A stretch of DNA of 64,000 nt from Anodontia alba (lineage: Eukaryota > Mollusca > Bivalvia > Lucinida > Lucinidae): assembly GCA_964016985.1 (NCBI GenBank), contig OZ024837.1, forward strand, positions 37,144,591-37,208,590, written 5' to 3'. Below, piece after piece: positions 30,915-41,540 of this stretch. The notes beneath the pieces are model-generated. The model was not told the DNA's origin, made no database searches, and saw nothing but the letters and a program-made list of their open reading frames with translations. Every line of letters starts with the position of its first letter. The first letter of the stretch is position 1. The position numbers and the translations under genes are program-made.

Positions 30915-31142
30915 GTAATAATAAACTCTTTCCCCGCTAGTGGCAACTTTTTTTCATCTGCTGACAACCTTTGCAAACAGTTTGGATCCAGATCAGTGTG
31001 TCGGGCCTGATCTGATTCCAAACTGTTTGATACTCTGATGGTATTCCAAAAGGATGTTTTTGAAAAAGTTCATTTTAATTAAAAAAAAAAATCCACAGAT
31101 GACAAAAAAGCATGCAAAATTACCCAGCACGTAGAGAGTTAA
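30915..31142. repeat. MITE with PAL-K-like core, in satellite
   Basis: AAACTCTTTCCCCGCTAGTG on the left and CCCAGCACGTAGAGAGTTAA on the right. The core is AACAGTTTGGATCCAGATCA and its inverse. Confidence 0.7.
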
Positions 31143-31316
31143 TCTATATGTAGCCAAAGTACACATAAATATGTTACACATTTAGCATAGGTCATAACAT
31201 CATGGTAAATATTTAACAAACCAGCCCCAACATATTGAATATTTAGCATAGGTCATACCAACACAATATGTTCACATTTGGCAGTGACATGGTTTTTGCT
31301 TGGAATCAAGCAATCT

Positions 31317-31560
31317 GGGCCCACTTGTTCAAAGCGCTGTTAGCTTAACAAGCTCGTTAAGGGTCATTTCGTTAACTGTTTTAGCGGATTCAATATACAA
31401 TATTCTGATATTTTTTGCTGAAAAAATGTGAGTAGCTTTTGCACTACAAAAGCTACTCACATTTTTTCAGCAAAAAATTTCAGCATATTTGCGTATCACT
31501 TGATGTAAATTTTAAGGAATCGTTAACTAACGACATGGTTTGTTTTGAACAACTGGGCCC
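31317..31560. repeat. PAL-A MITE, full length
   Basis: Ends GGGCCCACTTGTTCAAAGC and TTTGAACAACTGGGCCC. The centre is GAGTAGCTTTTGCACTAC with its inverse. Confidence 0.9.
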
Positions 31561-31589
31561 TGATAAAGAGAGTAATAGTGTAATAATTA

Positions 31590-31775
31590 CAGTAATAACT
31601 CTGAGTATTGGGACAGATAGGCCTTTGAAACAGTGTAGATCAGGGTCTACACTGTTTGCCATATATACAGCAATATTTAAGACACATCAATAGGTAGTAG
31701 AATAGACTATTTCAAATTTTAGAACAAGTATGGAAAGTAGATAAGGTGTCCCAATACTGAGGGTAAATACGTAAC
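31590..31775. repeat. PAL-K MITE
   Basis: AACAGTGTAGATCAGGGTCT is followed by its inverse; right arm TTTTAGAACAAGTATGGAAA and GGGTAAATACG. Confidence 0.65.
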
Positions 31776-31910
31776 CTATATGCGGCCCAAACATAACTAT
31801 AGATCTAGATAATATCCCAAATCATACACTTTAAAATAACAAAAGGCAAAGGAAAACCATCTGTGGGATTGGTTTGAATTGGATTATTACTGCCCTGGCA
31901 ACACTGTTAA

Positions 31911-32089
31911 CCCTTGTCCTGCTGAACCCAGATATACCCTGTCTTTGCAAACAGTGTAGATCCAGATCAGTTGGCTTCTGAAGAACTGCACTGTTTGACA
32001 TTAAGTATGTGATTTTATAGCAACAATCCGGATCAAGTACTCTGATTAGAAGTGGGTGTGGCATCTTAATTTATTCAGCAGGACAAGGG
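31911..32089. repeat. TTAA-D MITE, full length
   Basis: TTAA at 31907-31910 and 32090-32093. Ends CCCTTGTCCTGCTGAACCC and TTATTCAGCAGGACAAGGG. The right arm has AGTGGGTGTGGCATCTTAAT. CCCT ends plus TTAA suggest a piggyBac-derived MITE. Confidence 0.9.
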
Positions 32090-32254
32090 TTAAGGTCGTG
32101 CCAAGCTAGTTGGTTAACCTACTGGGTTTTTCTGATAATGTAACAATGTTTGGTAAAAATCCTGAAATAAGCAAGTTTTTGTCAAAAAAGTGTTTTGCTC
32201 TTGCAATCAATCTTTTTGTTGTCGTTGTTTGCTTAAAATGTTTCCATTCATTTC

Positions 32255-32328
32255 CAAACATTATGCTGTAAACAATTTAAATCAGAAACCAGGACTGATC
32301 CTTATTTAAATTGTTTACAGCATAAGTT
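32255..32328. repeat. Hairpin-forming inverted repeat
   Basis: TTATGCTGTAAACAATTTAA (32260-32279) and its exact inverse TTAAATTGTTTACAGCATAA (32306-32325) flank AATCAGAAACCAGGACTGATCC. AT-rich sequence on both sides (32095-32590) holds nothing else recognised. Confidence 0.85.
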
Positions 32329-32589
32329 CTCTCAAGAGAGGACAATATAACAGCATATGCTTCTGAGGTAAACAACAATACCTATCAATAATGAAATATG
32401 CAGAACAGTAGCTAATTATTTGGTCAAAGATAAACAAATTTGGCACAATTAATAACAACATTTAACTCAGTCTCTGATAGATAAATACAATACTTGTAAT
32501 TTTTTTCCACACTTTTTTCATTGACTTATCATATCAAGAGAAACAAAACGACTTTGTCTAAAATAGCATAGCTCCATTTAAAGGCATAT

Positions 32590-32745
32590 TTTTTTTTCAA
32601 CCAAGAAGTACTGATATTTTTCTTATTTCTTGATGAAAAATATTTTGTGGGTACTCATTAGAATTGCCTGAGAGATATGCTTCTTATGGGTGCCAAAAAC
32701 ATATGTTTTTGTTGAATAATAAGAAAATTACTTAGCTGCTACTCC
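32590..32745. repeat. PAL-B MITE
   Basis: TTTGTGGGTACTCATTAGAA with a diverged right arm (CTTCTTATGGGTGCC). Flanks TTTTTCTTATTTCTTGATGA and AATAATAAGAAAATTA. Confidence 0.65.
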
Positions 32746-32907
32746 CCCTTAGCTGATACTCCTGCTTATCTATAACTATGAAGTATCAAAGAAACATGAA
32801 AGAGCAACCCATTCACCTTCACATGGTCTGGAATAGAAACAGTCTGGCCAAACTGGATCTGTTGTACAAGCCCTTTATCCTCGTGCCATTTTTTACTGCA
32901 TTTCATA

Positions 32908-33056
32908 GTCCTAGTTATGAAGGGGTATCCACATAATATTTTACTTATATCTGCACGGAATGTTGTGGGTACTCATAAGAAAAACCTCAGCCAAATGCCT
33001 TGGGCTGTCAAAGAGTACTCACAACATGTATTTTTATGGAGAAACAGGAAAAATAT
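32908..33056. repeat. PAL-B MITE
   Basis: TAGTTATGAAGGGGTATCCA on the left. The core AATGTTGTGGGTACTCATAA pairs with AGTACTCACAACATG. Confidence 0.65.
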
Positions 33057-33057
33057 C

Positions 33058-33302
33058 AGGACCCAGTTGTTCAAAGCATTGTTAGCCTAACGAGCTCCTT
33101 AGTAGTCAAAATGTTAACTGTTCTAGTAAGTATAATACCTAATTCACAGGTATTTTTGCTGAAAAAAAGTGAGTAGCTTTTGCAAATGCAAAAGCTACTC
33201 ACATTTTTTCAGCAAAAATTTTAGCATATATGCCATATTTAATGATCAAAGTTTTAACAATACCTTAACTAACGACATCGTTAGTTTTGAACAACTGGGC
33301 CC
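33058..33302. repeat. PAL-A MITE, full length
   Basis: Ends GACCCAGTTGTTCAAAGC and TTTGAACAACTGGGCCC with the full GTGAGTAGCTTTTGCAAATG palindrome. Confidence 0.88.
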
Positions 33303-33364
33303 AGCATTTTTTGGCTTCAAGAAAAGCAACAAATCTGGAGCTATGGCATTTATCCTAAATATCT

Positions 33365-33557
33365 GGGCCCAGTTGTTCAAAGCGTCGTTAGCTTAACGAG
33401 CTCGTTAAGGGTCGTTTCGTTAACTGTTTTAGCGGATTCAATATACAATATTCTCAAATTTTTTCAGCAAAAAATTTCAGTATATTTGCATATCACTCGA
33501 TGTAAATTTTAACGAATCGTTAACTAACGACATCGTTAGCTTTGAACAACTGGGCCC
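33365..33557. repeat. PAL-A MITE, centre deleted
   Basis: GGGCCCAGTTGTTCAAAGC ... TTTGAACAACTGGGCCC, but the central hairpin is missing, leaving 193 bp instead of about 245. It starts 62 bp after the previous copy. Confidence 0.88.
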
Positions 33558-33589
33558 TGTACACCATAACTTCCTACCATACTTGTAAA

Positions 33590-33838
33590 ATGAGCCAGCA
33601 CAAGACAAAACCTACAATAAAACCTGTGTGACCAGCAAAGACTCAGATGAGCCTATACATCCACCTAGTATGGCAAGAATTCTCATTAAAATTTTTTATC
33701 CCTCTTTGGATAGCCCGGAGGCGGTAGAAGGCACATGCAATCAGAAAAGACTCTGATCAGACTGCACATATGTGCAGGCTGATCTGAGTCTTCGCTGGTT
33801 GCATAAGTCTAACTGCAGGTTTTGTCATGCACTGGTTC
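33590..33838. repeat. PAL-J MITE
   Basis: GACAAAACCTACAATAAAAC and TCTAACTGCAGGTTTTGTC ends; inner pair ACTCAGATGAGCCTATACAT / GCAGGCTGATCTGAGTC. Confidence 0.75.
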
Positions 33839-33839
33839 A

Positions 33840-34005
33840 AATAAAATTTGAACGTCCATTTTACCACCTGCTGATGGGTCTAAAATCTACTAGATGAGTG
33901 GCAAACAGTGCAGACCCATGACAGATGCCGCATTCTGTGGCATCTGATCTAGGTCTTCACTGTTTGCTGAGGACTGTCAATCCAAATACTAAGGGTACTG
34001 GTAAA
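33840..34005. repeat. PAL-K MITE
   Basis: GGCAAACAGTGCAGACCCAT, then TTCTGTGGCATCTGATCTAG, then GGGTACTGGTAAATATAG. Confidence 0.6.
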
Positions 34006-34034
34006 TATAGTGGGAAGAATTTATGACAATGATT

Positions 34035-34200
34035 TGGTGATCAACTTCCCTTTCAACATTATTTAAGTCATATTGAGCCAATGCAAGAGTGATAATGAAG
34101 TGATGTACAATCATGGTTGAATTCTGCCTGTAGTAGGATTTGAACCTGAGACCTCATGATCTGAAATCAGGCGCGTCAACCATTTGGCTTCCTGGATGAT
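34035..34200 (-). repeat. SINE-3, tRNA-derived
   Basis: On the minus strand a decayed tRNA-like region (B-box-like TCTCAGGTTCAAATCC at about 34138-34153) precedes the body AGTCTCATTATCACTCTTGC-like and AATATGACTTAAATAATGTT. Copies lie at 37620, 42445, 45363 and 47318. Confidence 0.65.
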
Positions 34201-34267
34201 TCTAGTAAGAAAGAAAAATGAAGCACAATAAAATGTAAGTACAAGAGTAAGGCCAGCCTAAAAGCAT

Positions 34268-34461
34268 ACAGCTCTAGAACAGATACTTTTTCAACCAAAA
34301 GTATAAGGTACTTTTTTCAACTAAAAAGTACTGAAATATTTCTTACTCCTCCATGAAAACATAATTTGTTGTACTCATTAGAAGTGCCTTGGTGAGGTAC
34401 TTCTAATGAGTACCCACAACATATGTTTTTATGAGGTTACCCTCGCTTATTTGGAGCTATG
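34268..34461. repeat. PAL-B MITE, full length
   Basis: ACAGCTCTAGAACAGATACT on the left, TTATTTGGAGCTATG on the right, and a core pairing ACTCATTAGAAGTGCC with GTACTTCTAATGAGTACC. Confidence 0.8.
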
Positions 34462-34693
34462 ATTTAAGCCGTCTTCTTAAGGCTTAATGCAACTTTTTTA
34501 ACATTAAAACTTACAATTATTTAAGTAAAAAAGCTCTTTCCAAATGCATTTAACAAATTGTACATATTTACAAGGTAAATAATTTTAACAAAAGCAACAA
34601 CATAAATAATACGGTATACACTTTATCTCTCTAGCTCTAGATGAGAAACTATCCAAACATTTTTCTTTTCTTATTTTACCATGAAATTGTTTG

Positions 34694-34844
34694 TTGTTTG
34701 TTTGTTTGTGTAGAGGTTTTACGGCCCAGTCAACCCAATGGGGTCATGTCGAGCATGGTCAGTTTACCTAACCACATGTTTACTGGGCAGGCTTAGTCCT
34801 CTAAGCAGTTAACCAGTATTGTGCACATTCTTTCGCCAGAAAAA
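34694..34844 (-). repeat. SINE-1, strongly head-truncated
   Basis: Only the tail and distal body remain, to ATTCTTTCGCCAGAAA. Flanks AAATTGTTTGTTG (before) and AAATCGTTTGTTG (after) form a 13-bp near-duplication that lies in a damaged PAL-B copy. Confidence 0.78.
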
Positions 34845-34941
34845 ATCGTTTGTTGTGGGTCATCATTAGAAAAGCTTACTGAAGCATGTCTAATTAATTT
34901 ATATAATATATGAGTCACAACAAGACAAAATGTACTTTCTA

Positions 34942-35210
34942 ACCCTTCTCATGCTGAATAAATTAAGATGCCACACCCATTTCTAATTGTCAGCCAATCA
35001 GATTACTTCATCCAGATTTTTGATATATATTCACATACTGAATAGCAAACAGTGCAGATCCCGATCAGTTGGCTTCTTTAGAAGCCAACTGATCTGGAGC
35101 TACACTGTTTGCAAAGGCAGGGATCTGGATCTTCACTGTTTGCAAAGGCAGGGATCTGGATCTACACTGTTTGCAAAGGCAGGGTATATCTGGGCTCAGC
35201 AGATCAAGGG
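34942..35210. repeat. TTAA-D MITE with triplicated segment
   Basis: Starts CCCTTCTCATGCTGAATAAA and ends CAGCAGATCAAGGG-TTAA. The segment CACTGTTTGCAAAGGCAGGG with GATCTGGATCT occurs three times at about 35085-35190, which lengthens the copy. From 35215 to 35760 I see only AT-rich sequence. Confidence 0.85.
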
Positions 35211-35766
35211 TTAACATGTGCACACAATAATGACTTAAATTAGCCTGCAATCTCCAAAGTCTGATCAGTCTTCATTCTCCACTTGGAGAAATTTTGCATC
35301 TTTGGATATCCAAAATGTGCCCAGTGAAGATTCTGATCAGAGAGCATGAATGAGCAGGCTGATCTGAATCTTCACTATGCACACATCTGAAGATATGTTT
35401 TCTGATATAGCGGCTCAGATGTTGTTGAAACATTTTAGGACTGCCATGTTGAATATAAGAAAAAACATCAACATGTTTTCAGTTCAGAAAATCATCTTAT
35501 CTAGAGCTATGAATTAGCACAACATAAATAACACTACTTCAGTTATATACAAACTACACATTATCAACCATATGAAGCCCTATGTAAGCATAAACAACAT
35601 GAAAATATATTTAAATATTAAAGATTGATACCTGAGCTACTTTTCCTATATCCATACATTTGGTATCAGAAATTATTACATAGCTATAAATATTGAATAA
35701 ATAAATATGTGCGATAAAATCTGAGGAGAAAAACGTGCAGATATCACTTCATAAGGGAACACTTAA

Positions 35767-35953
35767 CCCTTGTCCTGCTGAACCCGGATATGCCCTGCCT
35801 TTACAAACAGTGTAGCTCCAGATGAAGAAGCCGACTGATCTGCACTGTTTGTTGTTGTCTGTGAATTTGTATAAACAGCCTAAATCGAGCAATCTGATTG
35901 GCTCAAAAATTATAAGTGGGTGTGGCATCTTAATTTATTCAGTTCGACAAGGG
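35767..35953. repeat. TTAA-D MITE, full length
   Basis: TTAA at 35763-35766 and 35954-35957. Ends CCCTTGTCCTGCTGAACCC and CAGTTCGACAAGGG. Confidence 0.9.
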
Positions 35954-35956
35954 TTA

Positions 35957-36545
35957 ACATTGCACACTTACTTGGATACCTTTGAATGTTACCATTACGT
36001 GATGTTGTTTTGACCAGGTCTTAGGGCAATGATGTCAGTCGAAAATTTGTCACATATTTGTGCAGGCTCTAGATTTTAGACAATAAACATGGATATTTTG
36101 AGGTAACATACAACCGAAAATTGTGCAAAACATTTATAGCAATATAATAAAAGGGTTATATGTCTAAAAACTGATGGATGATGTGCACTGATATTTTTAT
36201 AGCTATAAATATTAAATAATTAAAATGTGCGATAAAAGCCGAGGCGCTAACCTGCTGATATCACACGATATCGGCACACTTACTCAATATTGCACACTTA
36301 CTCGGATGCCTTCTCATATTACCGTTACATTACATTGCTTTTGATAACGTCACACTGCAGTGACATCGCTGTTTTAATAACTAAAATGTGAATTCTATCA
36401 ATGTGCATTGGTAGAATTCACATTTTAGTTATTAAAACAGCGATACAAGCTCGCATCCTTCAATATCCCAACTCGGGACAATATTTACCAATATCAGTGC
36501 AATAACCCTATAATATTGTCCCTTGTTGGGGTATCAAAGGCCACT
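35957..36545. repeat. Unclassified repeat containing a perfect hairpin
   Basis: ATAGCTATAAATATTAAATA followed by AAAATGTGCGATAAAAGCCG repeats a stretch at 35680-35750. At 36366-36443 GCTGTTTTAATAACTAAAAT and GTGAATTCTA pair exactly with their inverse around a loop of about 15 bases. Confidence 0.65.
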
Positions 36546-36644
36546 CACATTATCAAAATAAAAGTCGCAGGAAAATTTGATCAGAACAAAACTGATATTT
36601 CTGAATTTTGATACATCCAAAGTAGCTCAGGCACCAACCTTTAA

Positions 36645-36868
36645 CCCTTAAAGCGCCAATCACAACTGCAGCAGACGACATTATGAATTTTTTGTTGTTT
36701 TTTTTTATAAAGAAAATTAGTCTTGACATTTCATGTGAATCATCTGACATGAAATGGCAAGACTTATTTTCTCTGAAAAATAAAGAAAAAAAAATCATTA
36801 TGATGTCTGCAATACACACAAAAAAAATTAAATTGTCTGCTACAAATTTTGCTTGGCGTTTTAACGAT
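36645..36868. repeat. TTAA-C ends around a CATGTGAATTG-type core
   Basis: TTAA at 36641-36644 and 36869-36872. Ends CCCTTAAAGCGCCAATCACA and TTTGCTTGGCGTTTTAACGA. The core CATTTCATGTGAATCATCTG with its inverse replaces the usual CAGTGTGGACCC core. Confidence 0.82.
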
Positions 36869-36872
36869 TAAC

Positions 36873-37093
36873 CCTTAAAGCCCCAAGAAAAACTGCATCT
36901 GAAAATGTCATCTGTTATATGTCGTCTGCTGAATATTCTTGCAGACTTTTCAAACCTATTTTTGCATACAGGCAAACAGTGTGGACCCTGATCAGACTGC
37001 TCCTAAAGAAGCAGTCTGATCTGGGTCCACACTGTTTGCAAAAATGACTTTTAAAGTAACCGGCAGAAGACAAAGCAGATGACAATAGTCACC
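36873..37093. repeat. TTAA-C MITE, right-truncated
   Basis: Shares the TTAA at 36869-36872 with the previous copy. Starts CCCTTAAAGCCCCAAGAAAA. The core CAGTGTGGACCCTGATCAG and inverse surrounds CTCCTAAAGAAG. The right end stops at GACAATAGTCA. Confidence 0.78.
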
Positions 37094-37136
37094 AGTATAA
37101 AACCAGATCTGCCTATGTGTCTACTCCTTCTAATCA

Positions 37137-37380
37137 GGACCCAGTTGTTCAAAGCGTTGTTAGCTTAACGAGCTCGTTAAGGGTCATTTCGTTAACTGTT
37201 TTAGCAGATTCAATATACAATATTCTGATATTTTTGGCTGAAAAAATGTGAGTAGCTTTTGCACTGCAAAAGGTACTCACATTTTTTTCAGCAAAATATT
37301 TCAGCATATTTGCGTATCACTTGATGTAAATTTTAACGAATCGTTAACTAACGACATGGTTAGTTTTGAACAACTGGGCC
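37137..37380. repeat. PAL-A MITE, full length
   Basis: GACCCAGTTGTTCAAAGCG ... TTTGAACAACTGGGCC with the GAGTAGCTTTTGCACTGC centre. Confidence 0.88.
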
Positions 37381-37479
37381 GAGATTTGGCACTATTCACT
37401 CACAGTATGTTCACATCATATTGTCAATCAACACATACTGTGTTATCAACCAACACATACTGTGTTATCAACCAGCAGA

Positions 37480-37636
37480 TACCATAACTCTAGATAAGGA
37501 TCTCTTTTTCAAACAAAATATACTCATTTTTATTTCTCCACAAAAACATATATTGTGGGTATTCATTAGAAATGCCTCAGCGGGGAACTTCTAAGGAGTA
37601 CCCACAATATACGTTTTTGTAGAGAAATATGAAAAT
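37480..37636. repeat. PAL-B MITE
   Basis: ATAACTCTAGATAAGGATCT on the left. Core CATATATTGTGGGTATTCAT pairs with GAGTACCCACAATATACG. Confidence 0.78.
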
Positions 37637-37735
37637 TCAGTCACAAGCTGAATTCTATCTCCAGCAGAATTTCTTCCCGGAATCTCGTGATCCAAAATCT
37701 GTAGTGCTAACCACTCAGCCATCCAGGCTCATCTG
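37620..37735 (-). repeat. SINE-3 fragment
   Basis: GCTGAATTCTATCTCCAGCA with TGCTAACCACTCAGCCATCC, the inverse of a tRNA-like head (GGCTGAGTGGTTAGCA). Confidence 0.6.
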
Positions 37736-37845
37736 TTTCCTCATGTCTGTCTGTCAGAATACTTATGGTAAATACAGTAACCAAAACACTGTTTTGTTTC
37801 AAATGAACTTTCTTTTTCTAAATTTGTCACGTTCTCATCGAAATT

Positions 37846-38365
37846 AATGCTTAGCATGCTGGGTAAAAATTTCAGCAGACAGCATTTTTTTTTTCTTGTT
37901 TTCCCCAGAAAATAGACTGTCATTTCATGCAAATTAATTTTCTGGGATAAATAAGAGACATTTCATGCAAATTCTCTCTCAAGGGAACAATTTGCATGAA
38001 AAAAAAAAGGTAAGTGAAAAGTCCAGGGAGTGCCACAATCACAAACCTTCCCAGGCTCCAAGAGGAAGAGAAAAACAGACAAAACCAAACAAGCGCAAAT
38101 CGAACAAACATACAAAAAAGCACTAAGATTAGATATTTCTTCCCCAAGCAAGGTAATCGCAATGCTAAAAGGACTGAAAAACACAAGAACAAAATAACAC
38201 AAGGTAATAGATAAACAATCACCTCGTAGAATAAACCACAAAGCAACAACACCAGGACCACCGCCTTAGAACGGTCAGTAGAATAAAAGCCTATTTTCTG
38301 GGAAAAATAAGAAAATACTTGAAAATGTCATCTGATGAAGTTTTTACTCAACATGCTAAGCCTTA
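37846..38365. repeat. PAL-L MITE interrupted by SINE-4
   Basis: The left part has TTAGCATGCTGGGTAAAAAT and GTCATTTCATGCAAATTAAT; the right part resumes GCCTATTTTCTGGGAAAAAT and ends near ACTCAACATGCTAAGCC. SINE-4 lies between at about 38000-38287. Confidence 0.7.
38000..38287 (-). repeat. SINE-4 in PAL-L
   Basis: Minus-strand body with GGTTTATTCTACGAGG, TGCTTGGGGAAGAAA-like and TTGTGATTGTGGCACTCCCT, ending TTACCTTTTTTTTT. Same blocks as 43205-43560. No tRNA head is clear here. Confidence 0.65.
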
Positions 38366-38369
38366 AAGA

Positions 38370-38905
38370 AGTGAATAAATACATTTCCTAGGTAATCACA
38401 AGTAGAACCAAAACAGACAACTAACTTGGGACATGTGCAAAACATATGTGCATTTTGCCTGTTTTGATTATGAATGTGGTCAAGTTGTTTGCCAAAATCG
38501 GAAATCAACGGGCTATTGATGTAATGCTGCTTTAGAAATGGGGGCTATTGATATAATTTGCTGCTAAAATTGGTACCTTATCATATAATCTCAGGCATGA
38601 AAATACCTATTCCAGCGGCACATCCCTGAACTGCCCCCTCCTCCCGAGACTAGCATCCCTTCTCAAAGCGGAATATCCTTACAGGAATGAATTTGCACCC
38701 CACTGTGAGTAACTTTTCTGCTTTAATTGGAGCCCCACTGAGAAAAGATTTAGATACCAGAGAAGCAAATTCACTTCTGCTGGAGTGTTTTTCCTTTGTA
38801 ATGGGAGACAAATCCTTAAAGCTGAGAATAGGATCTCCTTGGTGTGTAATCATTTCCCTTAAAGATAAAAGTAATCTGAGTGACACTATAGAATTACTAG
38901 TACCA
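38370..38905. other. Unassigned sequence, 96-codon open frame on minus strand
   Basis: The minus frame 38650-38940 is open for 96 codons (for example SFKDLSPITKEKHSSRSEF) with a plus-strand frame of similar length opposite. No clean splice borders frame it and the product is not recognised. It could be a decayed transposon gene. Confidence 0.25.
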
Positions 38906-38909
38906 TTCT

Positions 38910-39044
38910 TCATAGCTCCAGATAAGAGGGGAGCACGCACATATTTTTATTTCTGCATAAAAACATATTTCATTAGAAGCACCTCTGTAAGGTACTTCTA
39001 ATGAGTACCCATAGTTAGGTCTGTGAAGAAATATGAAGAAGATT
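38910..39044. repeat. PAL-B MITE
   Basis: TTCATAGCTCCAGATAAGAG end. Core CATTAGAAGCACCTCTGTAA and GGTACTTCTAATGAGTACCC. Confidence 0.75.
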
Positions 39045-39129
39045 AATATTTTTCAGATGATAAACAAAAGCACTTTATTTGAGACTAGGCTTACTAAAGT
39101 GTTAATACAGAGACATATATAAGTAAGTA

Positions 39130-39945
39130 AATAAAACTGCAAGCCATGCACCATGCCCCGCCACAGCAACATATTCCCTATGCACTTCTGTAGTATAAGG
39201 GTTGAAAACAATCTAAGTTAAACATGAAGAGAAGCAATAAACAGTTATTTCATAACTCTTAAAAAAACACACACACACACAAAAAAGTCTAAGTTAAAAA
39301 AGCAATAAAAAGTGATAAAAAATAATTTCAAGATTCTGAAAAAAACAAAATGCATATCTTCAGACCATCCTAAAAGTGCCTGTAAAGTTTGAAAAGGATT
39401 GGCCTAAAACTGTAGGAGGAGTTGCGGGCAGAAGGTACATACTCCCTATACATTTCTGTAGTATTAGGGCTCGAAAAAAGTCTAAGTTAAAAATGCAAAA
39501 ATTATGATAAAAAATAATTTAAGGATTCTGAAAAAACAATATGCATATCTTCAGACCATCCTAAAAGCACCTGTAAAGTTTGAAAAGGATTGGCCTAAAA
39601 CTGTAGGAGGAGTTGCGGGCAGAAGGTACATATTCCCTATACATTTCTGTAGTATTAGGGCTCGAAAAAAGTCTAAGTTAAATATGCAAAAAATAATTTC
39701 AGGATTCTGAAAAAACAATATGCATATCTTCAGACCATCCTAAAAGCGCCTGTAAAGTTTGAAAAAAGGATTGAAAGGATTGGCCTAAAACTGTAAGAGG
39801 AGTTGCGGGCAGAAGAATGGGGGGGGGGGGGGGGGGGGGGGGGAGGTGGGGGGGCGCTGACGGACAGATGGACAGACGGACACTCAAAATTTCAGAGGGT
39901 ATAACATAATACCCCGCCACTTTTTGGTGGCGGGGCATAAAAACT
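39130..39945. mobile_element. Pearl/HINE-like element, 180-bp tandem array
   Basis: 5' end CATGCCCCGCCACAGCAACA. Three to four units contain GATTCTGAAAAAACAATATG, CATCTTCAGACCATCCTAAA, GTTTGAAAAGGATTGGCC and GGAGGAGTTGCGGGCAGAAG. Then a poly-G run (39820-39855), GACGGACAGATGGACAGACG, and the hairpin ACCCCGCCACTTTTTGGTGG with CGGGGCATAA. Units resemble those at 51350-52160. Confidence 0.78.
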
Positions 39946-40084
39946 AGCATGGAATACATCCAATTTTCCGTTGTATAATGGGTATACAGAGAAATATGTA
40001 AAAGTTAACAGAGACAATTAACCGCATTAACAGAGACAATTAACCGCATCATATTCATCGACAATATAATACAAACCATATTTA

Positions 40085-40305
40085 TCCTTAATATTGAGAC
40101 ATCTCTTTATCATACTTGTCCTAAAATTTGAACAAGTCCAGTTTACTCCCCCTTGACGTGTCTAAAACTTGCTGAATGGCAAACAGTGAAGACCTAGATC
40201 AGATGCCATGTTCTGCTATATCTGATCTAGGTCTACACTCTTTGTTCAGGGCAGTATCTCCCAATAATTAGGATGAACATGGTATATTGTGATACATCAT
40301 CATGT
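40085..40305. repeat. PAL-K MITE
   Basis: TTATCATACTTGTCCTAAAA left arm; core CAAACAGTGAAGACCTAGAT and inverse around CCATGTTCTGC. Confidence 0.65.
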
Positions 40306-40487
40306 TAAATGCAAATATATTCTGTAAACACAACATCATATAATCCATATTTTAATGGCTTAACTGAACGATACAACAGAAAAACAGTGGAATACATAAA
40401 TGTGTCAAATGTGTATAATAACAGGGCTGCCGAAATATCATTCCTGATTTGTCCAGCTTTCAATTTACTTGTCCTCTGACATGGACT

Positions 40488-40632
40488 TAATAGCTCTAGC
40501 TAAGAAGAGTATCCAGATTATATTATATTTTCTTATTTCTGAAAGAAAAAATATTCTGTGGGTACTCAATGAAGTGCTTCTAATGAGTACCCACAACGTA
40601 AGTTTTCTTTGCCAAATAAGAAACATATCAAT
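40488..40632. repeat. PAL-B MITE
   Basis: AATAGCTCTAGCTAAGAAGA end; core GTGGGTACTCAATGAAGTGC / TTCTAATGAGTACCCACAAC. Confidence 0.75.
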
Positions 40633-40744
40633 TTTCGGGCAAGTAAATCTTGGTTGGACAAGTGGATTTTGACCATTTACTTGTCCCCTTGTATAATAAC
40701 TCACAGATAAAGAGTCAAATAAATTAAGTACTATAAAAGTAAGT

Positions 40745-40985
40745 AGCTACAATATGGTAAATGTCCTAAAATATCATACACCAAAGTTTCTAACAGAATG
40801 ACATATGCAAAACAGTGCAGACACCGATCAGACTGCTCCTAAAGGGACAGTCTACTAACGAGGGTCTATACTGTTTGCCATTCCGCAAAAAGTACTTCAA
40901 TAAACAACTGGATAAAAAGCACAATTTAGGCAATAAAAAAAAATTTGTGAAATAAAGTGTTCTGAGTTTTAGGATATTTACCTTA
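40745..40985. repeat. PAL-K variant (TGGTAAATGTCCTAAAAT end)
   Basis: ATATGGTAAATGTCCTAAAA on the left. Core ACAGTGCAGACACCGATCAG and inverse. Right arm GTTTTAGGATATTTACCTTA. Copies lie at 47035-47240 and 52165-52660. Confidence 0.7.
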
Positions 40986-41239
40986 TATAAATCAACATGT
41001 CTATGTATTGTGTACCCCCATGATATACATTGTACATTGACAACAGGGGCATACAGTGGTGATCATTATTAGACAGCTTTTTCAAAAGTTTGTATTTTTT
41101 ACACAAACTTTTCAATTTGTTTGTTTCTTCTACCAAAGATTTTTTACAGCATAAATTTGTCTCAATTTGCTTCATAATCAAATTCTCATTGCCCATATTA
41201 TATGGTAAAAATGCAATGGCATAGTGCTAGAAAACCAGT

Positions 41240-41540
41240 ACCCAGATAAATACTTTCCACAAAAATAAATACTGTGGAAGCTCTTTAAAAGTACTGAGCA
41301 ATCACATCAAATAGTTTTGTGGAGAAATAAAGCAAAGTATCATTATTTTTTGGTAGAAGAAAATCATCATCTCTAAAGCTATGGAACCTCAAGAAGTATC
41401 ACAGAGCCATTTAAATAGGAGTATTTGGTGATAATTCTCGGATATTTTTTCATTTTTCTCCATAAAAGAAAACATATGTTGTGTGTACTCATTAGAACTG
41501 CCTCACAGAAGTGCTTCTAATGAGTACCTATACAACATAC
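41240..41540. repeat. Two PAL-B copies, first degraded
   Basis: At 41250-41340 only the outer arms TTTCCACAAAAATAAATACT and GTTTTGTGGAGAAATAAAG survive. At 41440-41540 the core ACTCATTAGAACTGCCTCAC / AGTGCTTCTAATGAGTACC is clear. Confidence 0.65.

Larger units (their letters stand above)
29860..31265. repeat. 30-bp satellite array with three insertions
   Basis: Units such as TTTAGCATAGGTCATACCAA followed by CACGTTAAACA repeat with a period of about 29-31 bp at 29860-29912, 30186-30490, 30727-30875 and 31175-31265. The array is broken by SINE-1, TTAA-F and a PAL-K-like MITE. Confidence 0.88.

Noticed and set aside
38650..39001. 96- and 104-codon frames on opposite strands
   Set aside because: No splice borders, no recognised motif, and one runs into a PAL-B element. 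A faint likeness to tyrosine-recombinase sequence did not hold up because the expected HxxR-type motif is not readable.
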